In this document: positions 1 through 8,569 of the stretch, piece by piece | Numbering within the stretch: position 1 is the stretch's first letter | Layout: each line of letters begins with the position of its first letter | Source of the DNA: Thermoplasmatota archaeon | GTDB lineage: Archaea; Thermoplasmatota; E2; DHVEG-1 | Reading direction: 5' to 3' | Assembly (NCBI GenBank): GCA_030616985.1 | Contig: JAUWWG010000005.1 | Location: 1-41,180, forward strand | DNA: 41,180 bases | Notes under the pieces: model-generated | What the model was told of the DNA's origin: nothing | The model's database searches: none | The model's input: only the letters and a program-made list of their open reading frames with translations | Position numbers and translations under genes: made by a program

Positions 1-369
1 ATCGGAGATGAACCAATGGAATTATACTTGATAAATAATGCTGGTTTAGCAAAGGAAGTCCATATTGATACATTTATAAATAATAAAAAAAAGGAATTAT
101 TTTATGTTACAGCATTACCTGATGAGGGAGAAGTTGATTTGCAAATTTATTTAAATGAAGTAAGAGAGAAAAAAGAGTCAATTAAAGTAAATTTGAAATT
201 TAAAGATACATATGGAAGAGAATTTAATGAAAACCTTGGTTTGGATTATAATAAATTAGCAAAACGAAAAGTTGTAAATTATTATACTACAACAGAGAAA
301 AAATTGCAAGCGATTTCTAATAAATTGGTTAGTATTATAAATGTTTTAGGAGGTCATCCACCATTCTAG
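1..369 (+). CDS. C-terminal part of an unknown protein (cut by window edge)
   Basis: The reading frame is open from base 1 (I-G-D-E-P before the first Met at base 16) and ends with TAG at 367-369, so this is probably the 3' end of a longer gene rather than a 117-residue protein. The visible part alternates hydrophobic and polar residues (for example VNLKFKDTYGREF), which suggests a beta-sandwich. It is followed by a Lys-rich segment that could form a helix and a short end in GGHPPF. No catalytic motif is visible and I do not recognise the family. The sequence upstream of the window would decide what it is. Confidence 0.55.
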   Translation: MGDEPMELYLINNAGLAKEVHIDTFINNKKKELFYVTALPDEGEVDLQIYLNEVREKKESIKVNLKFKDTYGREFNENLGLDYNKLAKRKVVNYYTTTEKKLQAISNKLVSIINVLGGHPPF

Positions 370-380
370 TAACACCCCTT

Positions 381-478
381 TTGCAACACCCCAGATGCAA
401 CACCCTTCACGCAACAGTACCAAAAGTTATAACTCACTTCATTCAACACACCAGATTCAACACACCTCTATTCAACAG
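381..478. repeat. Two 38-bp imperfect direct repeats, 60-bp period, rich in CAACA
   Basis: The segments at 381-417 and 441-478 align column by column. Each contains three CAACA cores (CAACACCCC, CAACACCC, CAACAG in the first; CAACACACC, CAACACACC, CAACAG in the second) and the shared word CCAGAT. The starts are exactly 60 bp apart. They lie between the left-edge gene and the TFB promoter. Their function is unknown; they could be protein-binding sites or a short tandem duplication. Confidence 0.6.
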
Positions 479-537
479 AACGCACAATTCTGACTAACGA
501 GTCAGGCCCTGTGTTTTTCCAGAAACATCGTAGAAAT

Positions 538-549
538 GTTTATATATAA
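538..549 (+). promoter_or_regulatory. TATA box of the TFB gene
   Basis: The sequence GTTTATATATAA is a strong archaeal TATA element. It lies 63 nt before the TFB start, so this transcript should have a leader of about 40 nt, unlike many genes here. A purine-rich stretch (AAAGGGGGAAG, 596-606) just before the ATG can serve as ribosome binding site. Confidence 0.6.
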
Positions 550-612
550 GTTCTGTTATGTCATTTAAAAGGGTATCGAAAAGTTTAAAAGAACAAAGGG
601 GGAAGAATTTCA

Positions 613-1563
613 ATGGTTCAAACTCAATCAAGAAAGAAAGAAAAACCAAGCATAGAAGAGATTACACAATGTCCTGAATGTGGTAGTACACATTTAACTA
701 AAGATTATTCCAGAGCAGAGTTAGTTTGTGAAGATTGTGGGCTAGTTATTGATGAGGATTTTATCGATCATGGTCCCGAGTGGCGGGCGTTTGACAGTGA
801 TCAACGTGAGAAAAGAGCACGTGTTGGAGCTCCGATGACGTATACCATTCACGATAAGGGTCTTAGTACCATGATTGGCTGGAAAAACCGCGATTCTTAT
901 GGAAAATCAATTCCAACAAGAAACAGGGCTCAATTATATCGTCTACGGAAGTGGCAGAGAAGAATTAGAATTAGTGATGCCACAGAAAGAAACCTTGCGT
1001 TTGCATTATCTGAACTCGATAGAATGGCATCTGGCATGAGTCTACCTAGGAACGTCAGAGAAACTGCAGCTATGATTTATAGAAAGGCAGTTCTAAAAAA
1101 CCTAATCCGTGGTAGAAGCATTGAGGGTGTGTCTGCTGCTGCACTTTATGCGGCATGTCGTCAATGTAACGTACCAAGAACGCTTGATGAGATTGCAGGA
1201 TCTTCAAGAGTATCTAGAAAGGAAATTGGAAGGACATATCGATTTATCGCTCGTGAACTGGGGCTTAAACTTATGCCAACCTCGCCAACGGATTACATTT
1301 CGAGATTTTGCAGCGAACTTAAATTATCTGGAGATGTACAATCCAAATCAATAGAAATACTAAAAGACGCAGCAGATAAAGAGCTTACAAGTGGACGTGG
1401 GCCGACTGGTGTTGCTGCTGCCTCCATTTATATTGCATCAATACTGTGTGGTGAGAGAAGGACCCAAAGAGAAGTAGCAGATGTGGCAGGTGTGACAGAA
1501 GTAACTATTCGAAACAGGTACAAGGAACTTGCAGAAAGACTCGACATTGATATTATTTTATAA
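613..1563 (+). CDS. tfb: Transcription initiation factor TFB
   Basis: This is the archaeal homologue of TFIIB, which bridges TBP on the TATA box and RNA polymerase. Of its 316 residues, the N-terminal Zn ribbon is visible as CPECGS...CEDCG (about residues 20-43). It is followed by the B-reader/linker segment (GPEWRAFD), then two cyclin-like repeats (about 110-205 and 215-316). The second repeat ends in a helix-turn-helix ([20 protein letters not shown]) that contacts the BRE. The length is normal for the family. The RlmE gene begins 5 nt after the stop, so the two are probably co-transcribed. Confidence is high; I cannot tell whether this is the only TFB in the genome. Confidence 0.97.
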   Translation: MVQTQSRKKEKPSIEEITQCPECGSTHLTKDYSRAELVCEDCGLVIDEDFIDHGPEWRAFDSDQREKRARVGAPMTYTIHDKGLSTMIGWKNRDSYGKSIPTRNRAQLYRLRKWQRRIRISDATERNLAFALSELDRMASGMSLPRNVRETAAMIYRKAVLKNLIRGRSIEGVSAAALYAACRQCNVPRTLDEIAGSSRVSRKEIGRTYRFIARELGLKLMPTSPTDYISRFCSELKLSGDVQSKSIEILKDAADKELTSGRGPTGVAAASIYIASILCGERRTQREVADVAGVTEVTIRNRYKELAERLDIDIIL

Positions 1564-1568
1564 TTTTT

Positions 1569-2180
1569 ATGACTCGTTGGTATTCAGAGAAGAAAAGAGA
1601 GCATTTCTATAAGGAAGCCAAGCGCGTAGGCTATAGAGCTCGCTCTGCGTTTAAATTAAAACAAATTCAAAAGAAATTTAGAGTCATGCAGGAGGGCGAT
1701 GCAGTTATAGATCTTGGTGCTGCTCCTGGTGGCTGGAGCCAGGTTGCAAAAGAGCTTGTTGGTGAGGGTGGAACAGTAATTGGAATAGATCTTCTACGCA
1801 TTGAACCAATAAATGGTGTAACTTTTTTACAGGGAGATCTGACCAAGGAGCCAACTCTGCAGAAGATCATGCAAATCATTGGGGGTGATAAGGCAGATAT
1901 ATTGTTATCGGATATGTCTCCTAACATCTCTGGTAATTACTCGATTGATCAGGCAAGGAGCATATATCTTTGTGAACAAGCACTCAAAGTGACAGAAAAC
2001 CTCCTTAAGGATGGAGGACACTTTGTGTGTAAGGTATTTGCTGGAGAGGATACAGGCGATTTCATCCAGAAAGTTCATCAAAAATTTAAAGCAGTGAAAT
2101 GTTATTCTCCTCCTGCCTCACGTAAGAGCAGTAGTGAAGTATATGTAGTTGCCCGGTTTCTTCAAAAATCGCATGTTTAA
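1569..2180 (+). CDS. rlmE: 23S rRNA 2'-O-methyltransferase RlmE (FtsJ/RrmJ)
   Basis: SAM-dependent 2'-O-ribose methyltransferase of the FtsJ family, 203 residues, a normal length. The K-D-K-E tetrad is visible: Lys in SAFKLKQIQKK, Asp in LLSDMSPN, Lys in FVCKVF and Glu in SSSEVYVV. SAM binding is shown by DLGAAPGGWSQ. The family methylates a uridine in the A-loop of large-subunit rRNA. It starts 5 nt after the TFB stop, which suggests one operon linking transcription and ribosome maturation. No fused TRAM or other extra domain is seen. Confidence 0.94.
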   Translation: MTRWYSEKKREHFYKEAKRVGYRARSAFKLKQIQKKFRVMQEGDAVIDLGAAPGGWSQVAKELVGEGGTVIGIDLLRIEPINGVTFLQGDLTKEPTLQKIMQIIGGDKADILLSDMSPNISGNYSIDQARSIYLCEQALKVTENLLKDGGHFVCKVFAGEDTGDFIQKVHQKFKAVKCYSPPASRKSSSEVYVVARFLQKSHV

Positions 2181-2240
2181 ATGGAGAAATTTATAAATAA
2201 TAACAAGAGCATATGGCATGTTTGTTACTGTTGCCACAGA

Positions 2241-2258
2241 ATGTAATATGAGTTACAT
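2241..2258. promoter_or_regulatory. Inverted repeat ATGTAA-N6-TTACAT (distal operator candidate)
   Basis: Perfect 6-bp arms with a 6-bp spacer, 115 bases before the polyprenyl synthase start. It shares its TGTAA/TTACA half-sites with the palindrome at 2323-2336. The pair suggests two binding sites of one regulator; no regulator gene is adjacent. Confidence 0.4.
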
Positions 2259-2290
2259 AACACGGATCATCTATTGAATGTTAAGGAAAA

Positions 2291-2300
2291 TTTATATAAA
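2291..2300 (+). promoter_or_regulatory. TATA box of the polyprenyl synthase gene
   Basis: TTTATATAAA is a good archaeal TATA element. Transcription would start about 25 nt downstream, inside or next to the palindrome at 2323-2336. Confidence 0.5.
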
Positions 2301-2322
2301 CTGGGATACATAATTAATATAC

Positions 2323-2336
2323 TGTAACTTGTTACA
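2323..2336. promoter_or_regulatory. Perfect palindrome TGTAACTTGTTACA at the predicted transcription start
   Basis: Six-base arms TGTAAC/GTTACA with a 2-bp centre, about 25-35 bp downstream of the TATA box at 2291-2300. This is the position where an archaeal repressor would block polymerase. It shares half-sites with the inverted repeat at 2241-2258. Confidence 0.5.
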
Positions 2337-2357
2337 TTTGCTCACCTCGCTGCAATA

Positions 2358-3344
2358 ATGGGGGACATACTAATGATGAAAAACCAGCCACTTACAATAG
2401 ATAATTTCTTCGAGATTACAAAAGAAGATATTGAGAAAAAGATAGCATCTACGATTTCTGATAAAAAAATATTTTCAATATTAAAGTCTGGAAAACGTCT
2501 GCGCCCATTACTTGCACAGCTCTCTTTTAAGGTCTGTACTGGTGGAAAGGAAACTCCTTATCAATATCAAAGATCTGTCGAAGGTACTGTAAGTATCGAA
2601 CTAGCACATACTGCATCTCTTGTACATGATGATATAATTGATGAAGACAAAGAGCGGAGAGGAAAACCTGCCTTTTACATTAAGGAAGGCGTACCAAATG
2701 CTCTTTTGAATGGGCATAAGATGCTTGCAATCGGTTTTAATATTGCTCTCAGTCATGGAGAACAAATCGCTCGATTGTATGTTGATACGTGGAGTGAGAT
2801 TTTATGCGGGGAGCTTAAGGAAGTTAATTTCAACAAGGATGACATTAAAAATGGCGCAAATGAGTTATCTACAAAATCAAAGATTTTCAGTGAATATAAC
2901 AAGATAATCAACATGAAGACAGCATCTCTATTTTCTTCGGCTTGTAAAGCAGGAGCGATTGAGGCAGATGCAACAGGTGAGATATTAACAATACTTGCAG
3001 AGTATGGTAGGGAGATAGGACTTGCGTACCAACTTGCCGATGACCTTGTCGATCTTGAAAAAGGTGAAATGATAGATAGCGTTGTTGTTCCTTTATTGAC
3101 TAGACTGGAGAATAAAACAATTAATAATACTTCTTTTAAACTGAATATAATTAAAAGAAAACTTGCAAAAAACTCATCAAAAATTAAACAATTATACACT
3201 GAGGAAATCAAACGACATGTAAGCAAGGCCGAAAAACTAAGTAAGTTGGATGTAATCCCTCCATCACCATACAAGAATCTCCTTACAGACGCACCTGCTT
3301 ATATCACAAACTCTATGTTAAAAGAGATAAACATCACGATATAG
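2358..3344 (+). CDS. Polyprenyl (geranylgeranyl-type) diphosphate synthase
   Basis: Trans-prenyltransferase that condenses IPP with an allylic diphosphate to build the isoprenoid chains of archaeal lipids or quinones. The 328 residues show GKRLRP (45-50), the first Asp-rich motif DDIID (91-95) after ELAHTASLVH, and the second Asp-rich motif in QLADDLVD. Lys-44/45 and Arg-49 would hold IPP. The sequence after the second motif is divergent, so chain length cannot be predicted. The start could also be the ATG at 2373 (MMKNQP). The gene has its own TATA box and two palindromic sites upstream, so it is probably regulated. The mevalonate operon that would feed it lies 8 kb away. Confidence 0.85.
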   Translation: MGDILMMKNQPLTIDNFFEITKEDIEKKIASTISDKKIFSILKSGKRLRPLLAQLSFKVCTGGKETPYQYQRSVEGTVSIELAHTASLVHDDIIDEDKERRGKPAFYIKEGVPNALLNGHKMLAIGFNIALSHGEQIARLYVDTWSEILCGELKEVNFNKDDIKNGANELSTKSKIFSEYNKIINMKTASLFSSACKAGAIEADATGEILTILAEYGREIGLAYQLADDLVDLEKGEMIDSVVVPLLTRLENKTINNTSFKLNIIKRKLAKNSSKIKQLYTEEIKRHVSKAEKLSKLDVIPPSPYKNLLTDAPAYITNSMLKEINITI

Positions 3345-3361
3345 ACCTGAAAGAGTTCATT

Positions 3362-4006
3362 TTATTTTTTCCTTAGTCTTTTGATTACGAAATAACTTAT
3401 TATTACTACGGCAATGATACCAACTAGAATTAAGGTGAGAGTTGTATTTATCTCAGCAAAAATAAGGAATGCTTGTGAAAACATTGCAATAAGCAAGCAA
3501 CCAATAACTGCTCCAAGCGATATTGCAAAAAAGGTATTCCATGGTTTCATGCCAACTAAACGTCCAACAATAGAACCGACCATTCCCCCTGAACCCTGAA
3601 AGGGAATCATTACAAAAAGCATAATTCCAATGAATCGAAGAGGTTTAATCCAACCGTATTTTTCTTCGACATTTTTGCCTTTCTCCTCAACCTTAATCAT
3701 AAATTTGCCTATGATCGGTATTTTTTTCGCAAGATTGTAGTTCCATATTAAAAACAGAGCGACTATAATATCGACAAAAGCAATTGATAATGCCATTAGT
3801 ATAGGGTCAATGCCAACCAATACACCACTTGGAATAATGGTCTCCTTTCCCAGTGGTGGAAAAAAATATCCTGTGACAAGGGGCCAGTATTTTATTCGCA
3901 GATTTTCCTCAATTATCAATCCAATTGTACCAATAACGCCAAATCCAATTATAAACGGCACAAAGAATTTTGCCAACCGAATCAATGGTTTTGATTCCAC
4001 CCTCAC
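3362..4006 (-). CDS. Small multidrug export family membrane protein (COG2426)
   Basis: A 214-residue integral membrane protein with about five hydrophobic segments: near the N-terminus, around 70-90 (IDPILMALSIAFVDIIVALF), around 125-140, 155-175 and 190-210. The blocks PPLGKETIIPSGV and PFQGSGGMVGSIVGR match my recollection of the COG2426/PF06695 family. The name 'small multidrug export' is historical and transport has not been shown for most members. It ends in a Lys/Arg cluster (KRLRKK). It is convergent with the polyprenyl synthase (18 nt apart) and lies downstream of fibrillarin on the same strand. A TATA-like CTTTATAATC on the minus strand is at about 4037-4046. Confidence 0.75.
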   Translation of the reverse strand: MRVESKPLIRLAKFFVPFIIGFGVIGTIGLIIEENLRIKYWPLVTGYFFPPLGKETIIPSGVLVGIDPILMALSIAFVDIIVALFLIWNYNLAKKIPIIGKFMIKVEEKGKNVEEKYGWIKPLRFIGIMLFVMIPFQGSGGMVGSIVGRLVGMKPWNTFFAISLGAVIGCLLIAMFSQAFLIFAEINTTLTLILVGIIAVVIISYFVIKRLRKK

Positions 4007-4061
4007 ATCTATATCTCCAGTACTCTAATGTACTATGATTATAAAGACTATTTCAATTAAT

Positions 4062-4724
4062 TTAATTGGATATGACAATTGCTGTGTGGTCCTTTTCATA
4101 ACGCGATATATCTATTAGATTGATGATATTGAGTCCATGTTCTTCTAGATCCTCGGTTACAAGCTTGTATACTTGTTTTGGTTTCATCGATATGTCTATG
4201 CTTCTTGCTTTAACCATGATAATCCCCTGACCGTTTTTTTTCAAATATCTCATGATATTTCTTATGAAAATTTCAGATTGATTCCTTTGTGATATGTCCT
4301 GATATACAATATCTACGGTAGGCACAATTGTGCTGTATCTATCCGGGTGATTGGCATCGGATAGGATTGGTATTACATTTTGTCTTTTCTTGCTCAGTTG
4401 TAATAATTTTTTTACTGCAACTGGGGAACTTTCAACTGCGTAGACTGTTCCATCCTTTGCAATGTCAGATATATGACTAACTGTTGTGCCTGTTGCGGCA
4501 CCTAGATATAATATCTGAGAATCCGATGTTATGTTGATATCTTTCAGTCCATTTAAAATAGCAGCAGCTAGTTTGCTTCTGTATGGGGTCCAAGAGCGAA
4601 ACTCTTTGTTCTTATAAGTTATCAATTTTTCGTTATAGACTTTGATTCCTTTACAACCCTTTAGATTTTGAGTAAATAATCTGCCATTTTTTTCAAATAC
4701 GCCATCAATGCTTACAGATTTCAT
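4062..4724 (-). CDS. flpA: Fibrillarin-like rRNA/tRNA 2'-O-methyltransferase
   Basis: Catalytic subunit of archaeal C/D-box sRNPs, which methylate rRNA and tRNA 2'-OH groups under guide RNAs. The 220 residues include the typical fibrillarin block RSWTPYRSKLAAAI, the SAM site LYLGAATGTTVSH, AVESSPVAVKKLL and the acidic YQDISQ segment. The length fits the archaeal family. The usual partner gene nop5 is not adjacent. A TATA-like element (AAAATATTTATC on the minus strand, about 4748-4760) lies some 28 nt before the ATG, so the mRNA is probably leaderless. Confidence 0.95.
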   Translation of the reverse strand: MKSVSIDGVFEKNGRLFTQNLKGCKGIKVYNEKLITYKNKEFRSWTPYRSKLAAAILNGLKDINITSDSQILYLGAATGTTVSHISDIAKDGTVYAVESSPVAVKKLLQLSKKRQNVIPILSDANHPDRYSTIVPTVDIVYQDISQRNQSEIFIRNIMRYLKKNGQGIIMVKARSIDISMKPKQVYKLVTEDLEEHGLNIINLIDISRYEKDHTAIVISN

Positions 4725-4799
4725 TAATGGTTGTTATGAGATGCATTTGATAAATATTTTGTCGAAATCTTAAATTACAGCTATAGTATACACCTGGCG

Positions 4800-5915
4800 A
4801 TGATAGACATAGTATTGAAGTCACCGTTGAACGATATTCATAATGAACTTGGAGCCAAATTTACTGAGTTTGCTGGTTTTGAAATGCCGATACAGTTTTC
4901 GTCGATCAAAAATGAACATCTGACTGTGAGAAAATCAGTTGGTCTTTTTGATGTATCTCACATGAGTAATATATGGATCACAGGCAAAGATGCAGAGAAA
5001 CTGGTAAGTCTTACAACTGTGGAGGATGCATCAAAAATTGGAGATGGCAAAAGCCAATACACGGCAATTTTAAGAGAAGATGGTACTGTAATAGATGATA
5101 CAATCTTTATGCATCTTGGGGAAAAATATATGATGATACCAAATGCAGGTATGTCAGATGAGGTTACTAAATGGCTCAATGACAAAGCCGAAGAGTATGA
5201 TCTCTGTGCAATCGCTGAAGATGTTTCCAAGGATTATGTCATCATTGCAATTCAAGGGCCTAAATCAAGGGAAATATTGCAGAAACTTACAGATACCGAT
5301 CTTAAAACAGTGGGCTTTTTTGGTTGCCAGTATACAGATATTGCAGGTGTAAACTGCATTATTTCACATACTGGTTACACTGGAGAATTGGGATTTGAAT
5401 TGCAAATCACTCCACCTAAAATGGCAAAGGATATTTTCCGTAAAATCCTAAAAGCTGGGAAAGAATTTAATATAGAGCCAATTGGACTCGGTGCACGTGA
5501 TACACTTAGACTAGAGAAATGTTTCATTCTTGCGGGTAATGAATTTGAAGGCGGTAAAACACCGCTTGAGGCTCTTATGTCTTGGACAATAAATTGGGAT
5601 CATGATTTTATTGGTAAAGATGCCCTGTTAAAACAAAAGGAACAGGGAGATTATCAACGACTGACATACATGGAATGTATCGATAAGGGCATTCCTCGAC
5701 ATGGCTGCAAGGTACAAAAGGATGGTAAAGAAGTAGGTGTTGTTACAAGCGGAACGATGTCTCCATGTCTGAGTAAGGGCATTGCAATGGCGTATGTTGA
5801 CCCTGGTTACAGAGAAAAAGACACAATACTTGAAATTATTGTGAGAAATAAATCTGTGAAAGCTAAGGTAGTCAAACCGCCATTTGTAAAAAAGGACTGG
5901 GCACAGCAAAATTAG
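4800..5915 (+). CDS. gcvT: Glycine cleavage system T protein (aminomethyltransferase)
   Basis: Transfers the methylene group of the lipoyl-bound aminomethyl intermediate to tetrahydrofolate and releases ammonia. 371 residues. The N-terminal block EFAGFEMPIQF...GLFDVSHM is diagnostic of GcvT. Also visible are HTGYTGELGFE, the folate-domain block GLGARDTLRLE and the C-terminal barrel with TSGTMSPCLSKGIAMAYV. The H-protein gene follows 42 nt later with its own TATA-like box. The P and L proteins are not in the window. Presence of T and H argues for tetrahydrofolate C1 metabolism, in line with the 5-formyl-THF cyclo-ligase at 9.7-10.3 kb. Confidence 0.95.
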   Translation: MIDIVLKSPLNDIHNELGAKFTEFAGFEMPIQFSSIKNEHLTVRKSVGLFDVSHMSNIWITGKDAEKLVSLTTVEDASKIGDGKSQYTAILREDGTVIDDTIFMHLGEKYMMIPNAGMSDEVTKWLNDKAEEYDLCAIAEDVSKDYVIIAIQGPKSREILQKLTDTDLKTVGFFGCQYTDIAGVNCIISHTGYTGELGFELQITPPKMAKDIFRKILKAGKEFNIEPIGLGARDTLRLEKCFILAGNEFEGGKTPLEALMSWTINWDHDFIGKDALLKQKEQGDYQRLTYMECIDKGIPRHGCKVQKDGKEVGVVTSGTMSPCLSKGIAMAYVDPGYREKDTILEIIVRNKSVKAKVVKPPFVKKDWAQQN

Positions 5916-5957
5916 AAACCTTTAAAATACTGTTGAAAATAACGAATTTTGGTAATT

Positions 5958-6338
5958 ATGTCAGATGAAGTTAGAGATGATTTGAAGTATACAGATACGC
6001 ATGAATGGTTGAAGTTAAAGGGCGATACGGTAATTATTGGGATAACTGATCATGCTCAAACTGAACTTACAGATATTGTTTTTGTTGAGTTACCAGAGGT
6101 TGGTAAAGAAATCAAAAAAGGGGAAGAGCTCTGCGTTGTGGAATCTGTTAAGTCCGTTTCAGAGATATATGCACCGGTTAGTGGAAAGATTGTTAATGTA
6201 AACGAGAAACTCGAGGATGCACCGGAAACTGTCAATGAAAAACCTTATGACGACGGATGGCTTGTCGAGTTGGAACTCAAAGATAAATCGGAAATTGATG
6301 TGCTAATTGATGCAGAATCGTACAAGAAATCACTGTAA
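5958..6338 (+). CDS. gcvH: Glycine cleavage system H protein
   Basis: Lipoyl carrier of the glycine cleavage system. I chose the ATG at 5958 (126 residues) over an upstream in-frame TTG at 5949. A TATA-like CTTTAAAAT (5921-5929) is about 30 nt before 5958, so the transcript is probably leaderless. The lipoylated Lys is residue 65 in VESVKSVSEIYAP. The flanking YTDTHEW start and NEKPYDDGWL block are typical of the family, and the length is normal. It acts with gcvT just upstream. Confidence 0.95.
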   Translation: MSDEVRDDLKYTDTHEWLKLKGDTVIIGITDHAQTELTDIVFVELPEVGKEIKKGEELCVVESVKSVSEIYAPVSGKIVNVNEKLEDAPETVNEKPYDDGWLVELELKDKSEIDVLIDAESYKKSL

Positions 6339-6650
6339 AATTAGAGGAATCATCAGCCTCATTCATTCATTTTCAAAAATTTATGGCGATATCGTTCAAA
6401 ATCGTTGGAAAACGAATATTTTTTAACTTCAATTTTTTTTATCTTATACATATGGAGAAAATTTCAGAACATCTTTTTCCGAAACGTTATTATATTGTTT
6501 AATATATCTCACATTTAGGCGGAGAGATGGGATTGCAAGCAAGTTCAAAGTATTTTTTTAATTAGCGGTGTTATACACCTCCGCCGCCTCCCCCATAAAT
6601 TTTAATCATTATATTTAAAAACATTAAGTTGTTTTACGGGATTTGATTCA
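6339..6650. other. 312-bp gap with nested inverted repeats before thrS
   Basis: No gene is seen. The arms GGCGGAG (6518-6524) and CTCCGCC (6579-6585) could form a long stem. The local hairpin GGTGT-TAT-ACACC (6567-6579) overlaps the right arm, so the two structures compete for base 6579 and neighbours. A TATA-like TTTAATATATC lies at about 6498-6508, so a short RNA could start near 6530. A second TATA-like box (TATATTTAAAAA, about 6611-6622) lies 30 nt before the thrS ATG and would bypass the hairpins. Either a small RNA or a terminator is possible. Confidence 0.35.
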
Positions 6651-8513
6651 ATGAAACTTCTACTCATACATAGCGACTATATAGAATATGAAGTAAAAGA
6701 TAAGGCCATTTCGGTTCCTGAGGAAATAGATGCTCATGGCGACAGGATGGAAGAGGTTCTTACTGTATTTACTGCTGTTGAAAAAATTGATGAAAAATCT
6801 CATACGCAGGCAGTGTCAGATGCAACGGCCGAGATTGTAAAAACCGCAGAGCAACTAAAAGTTAATAACATAATGCTTTACCCTTATGCACATCTTTCTT
6901 CTGATCTAGCAAGTCCAAAAGCAGCAAAAGAAATTCTTATAGAAATTGAATATGAGCTAAAAAATAAAGACTTCAATGTAAAACGATCGCCATTTGGATG
7001 GTACAAAGCATTTAAAATTTCATGTAAAGGTCATCCCCTATCTGAACTTTCAAGAGAGATAATCCCTGGAAAAGAGAAGAAAACTGCGGAAAAGGAAAAA
7101 GAGATTGTCTCGCAATGGTATATTTTAACTCCTGAGGGGGAGCTTACTGACGCCGATAAATTTGATTTTACGGGTCATGATGAACTAAAACTTTTATATG
7201 AATATGAAAGCAAAGGGTCACGAAAATCAGAAGGGCAGCCCGCTCATGTTAAGATGATGCAATCTCTGGAGCTTGTCGACTATGAACCAGCAAGCGATTC
7301 CGGTAATTTCAGGTGGTATCCAAAGGGTAGACTCATAAAGGGCCTTCTTGAGACTCATGTCAATAACATGGTAGGAGATTTTGGTGGAATGCAGGTTGAA
7401 ACACCCATTATGTATGATATAGAACATCCTGCACTAAGTGCCTACTTGAAGAAATTTCCTGCTCGACAGTACACCATTAACTCGGATAATAAAAATTTCT
7501 TTTTGCGTTTTGCCGCGTGTTTTGGTCAATATATGATAATGAAAGATATGACGATGTCGTATCGTAATCTTCCCTTGCGATTGTATGAACTCACGCATTA
7601 TAGTTTCAGACGGGAGCAGAGTGGTGAAGTAAGTGGTCTAAAACGCCTACGTTGTTTTACTATGCCTGATTTGCATACTTTGTGTGCAGAGATAGAGCAG
7701 GCAACAGAAGAATTCAAAAGACAATTTGACACTGCAAAGAAATGGATGAATGATCTCAAGCTGGATCACGAGGTTGCAATTCGTTTTGTGAGGGAATTTT
7801 ATGAGAAAAACAAAACATTGGCCCAGAGTCTTGCCAAATCAGCAGGAAAGCCGGTTCTTATTGAGCTGTGGAATGAACAGTACTTCTATTTTGTCATGAA
7901 ATTTGAATTTAATGTTATCGACTCTATAAAGAAGGCAAGTGCCCTTTCGACTGTTCAGATTGATGTTGAAAATGCAGAACGCTTTGATATTACATATGCA
8001 GACGAAAAAGGAGAAAAACAGCATCCATTCATTTTACACACAAGCATCTCGGGAAGTATTGACCGGTGTGTCTATGCTCTTCTTGAACGTGAGGCTGTGA
8101 AGATGGCGCAAGGCAAAAAGCCAATGCTTCCATTATGGCTTTCTCCAACACAGGTAAGATTCATTTCAGTTGGTGATGAATTTGTTTCTGATTGTAAGGT
8201 TTTTGCAGATGAGATGGATAAAATATCTCCATATCATAAGATAAGATTGGACATCGACGATAGGGAGGAAAGCGTTGGTAGAAAGATCCGTGATGCAGAG
8301 AAAGAATGGGTTCCTGTAATTGTTGTTGTAGGTGATAGAGAAAGAAATGAGAAAGCGTTTTCACCAAGATTTAGAAGTGGCGATTTAGGTGAAGATGACA
8401 AAACATACTCGGTAAATGAATTGCATGATTTGATAATGGAACATGTTAAGGATTTCCCTTCGCAGGCGTTGCCTCTGCCTCTTTACCTGTCAAAGAGGGC
8501 GAAATTCAAATAA
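6651..8513 (+). CDS. thrS: Threonyl-tRNA synthetase, archaeal type
   Basis: Charges tRNA-Thr. The 620-residue protein begins with the archaeal editing domain (MKLLLIHSDYIEYE, a D-aminoacyl-tRNA deacylase-like fold) rather than the bacterial TGS/N2 arrangement. The class II catalytic core follows (about 190-500): motif 2 is around YELTHYSFRREQSGEVSGL. The Zn ligands are probably Cys in RFAACFGQY, His in MPDLHTLC and His in PFILHTSISGS. The anticodon-binding domain (about 510-620) contains LPLWLSPTQVRFISV. It stands alone with its own promoter. Confidence 0.96.
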   Translation: MKLLLIHSDYIEYEVKDKAISVPEEIDAHGDRMEEVLTVFTAVEKIDEKSHTQAVSDATAEIVKTAEQLKVNNIMLYPYAHLSSDLASPKAAKEILIEIEYELKNKDFNVKRSPFGWYKAFKISCKGHPLSELSREIIPGKEKKTAEKEKEIVSQWYILTPEGELTDADKFDFTGHDELKLLYEYESKGSRKSEGQPAHVKMMQSLELVDYEPASDSGNFRWYPKGRLIKGLLETHVNNMVGDFGGMQVETPIMYDIEHPALSAYLKKFPARQYTINSDNKNFFLRFAACFGQYMIMKDMTMSYRNLPLRLYELTHYSFRREQSGEVSGLKRLRCFTMPDLHTLCAEIEQATEEFKRQFDTAKKWMNDLKLDHEVAIRFVREFYEKNKTLAQSLAKSAGKPVLIELWNEQYFYFVMKFEFNVIDSIKKASALSTVQIDVENAERFDITYADEKGEKQHPFILHTSISGSIDRCVYALLEREAVKMAQGKKPMLPLWLSPTQVRFISVGDEFVSDCKVFADEMDKISPYHKIRLDIDDREESVGRKIRDAEKEWVPVIVVVGDRERNEKAFSPRFRSGDLGEDDKTYSVNELHDLIMEHVKDFPSQALPLPLYLSKRAKFK

Positions 8514-8569
8514 TACTTCCAACAGATTAAAAAAGAAACATATGTTGTCAAAATAAGGGAGGATAGTTT

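Noticed and set aside
381-478. CRISPR array
   Set aside because: Only two imperfect units, internally repetitive, without unique spacers and without cas genes. No CRISPR-like array was seen elsewhere in the window.
6339-6650. T-box riboswitch for thrS
   Set aside because: T-boxes are not known in archaea, and no conserved T-box sequence or specifier loop is visible.
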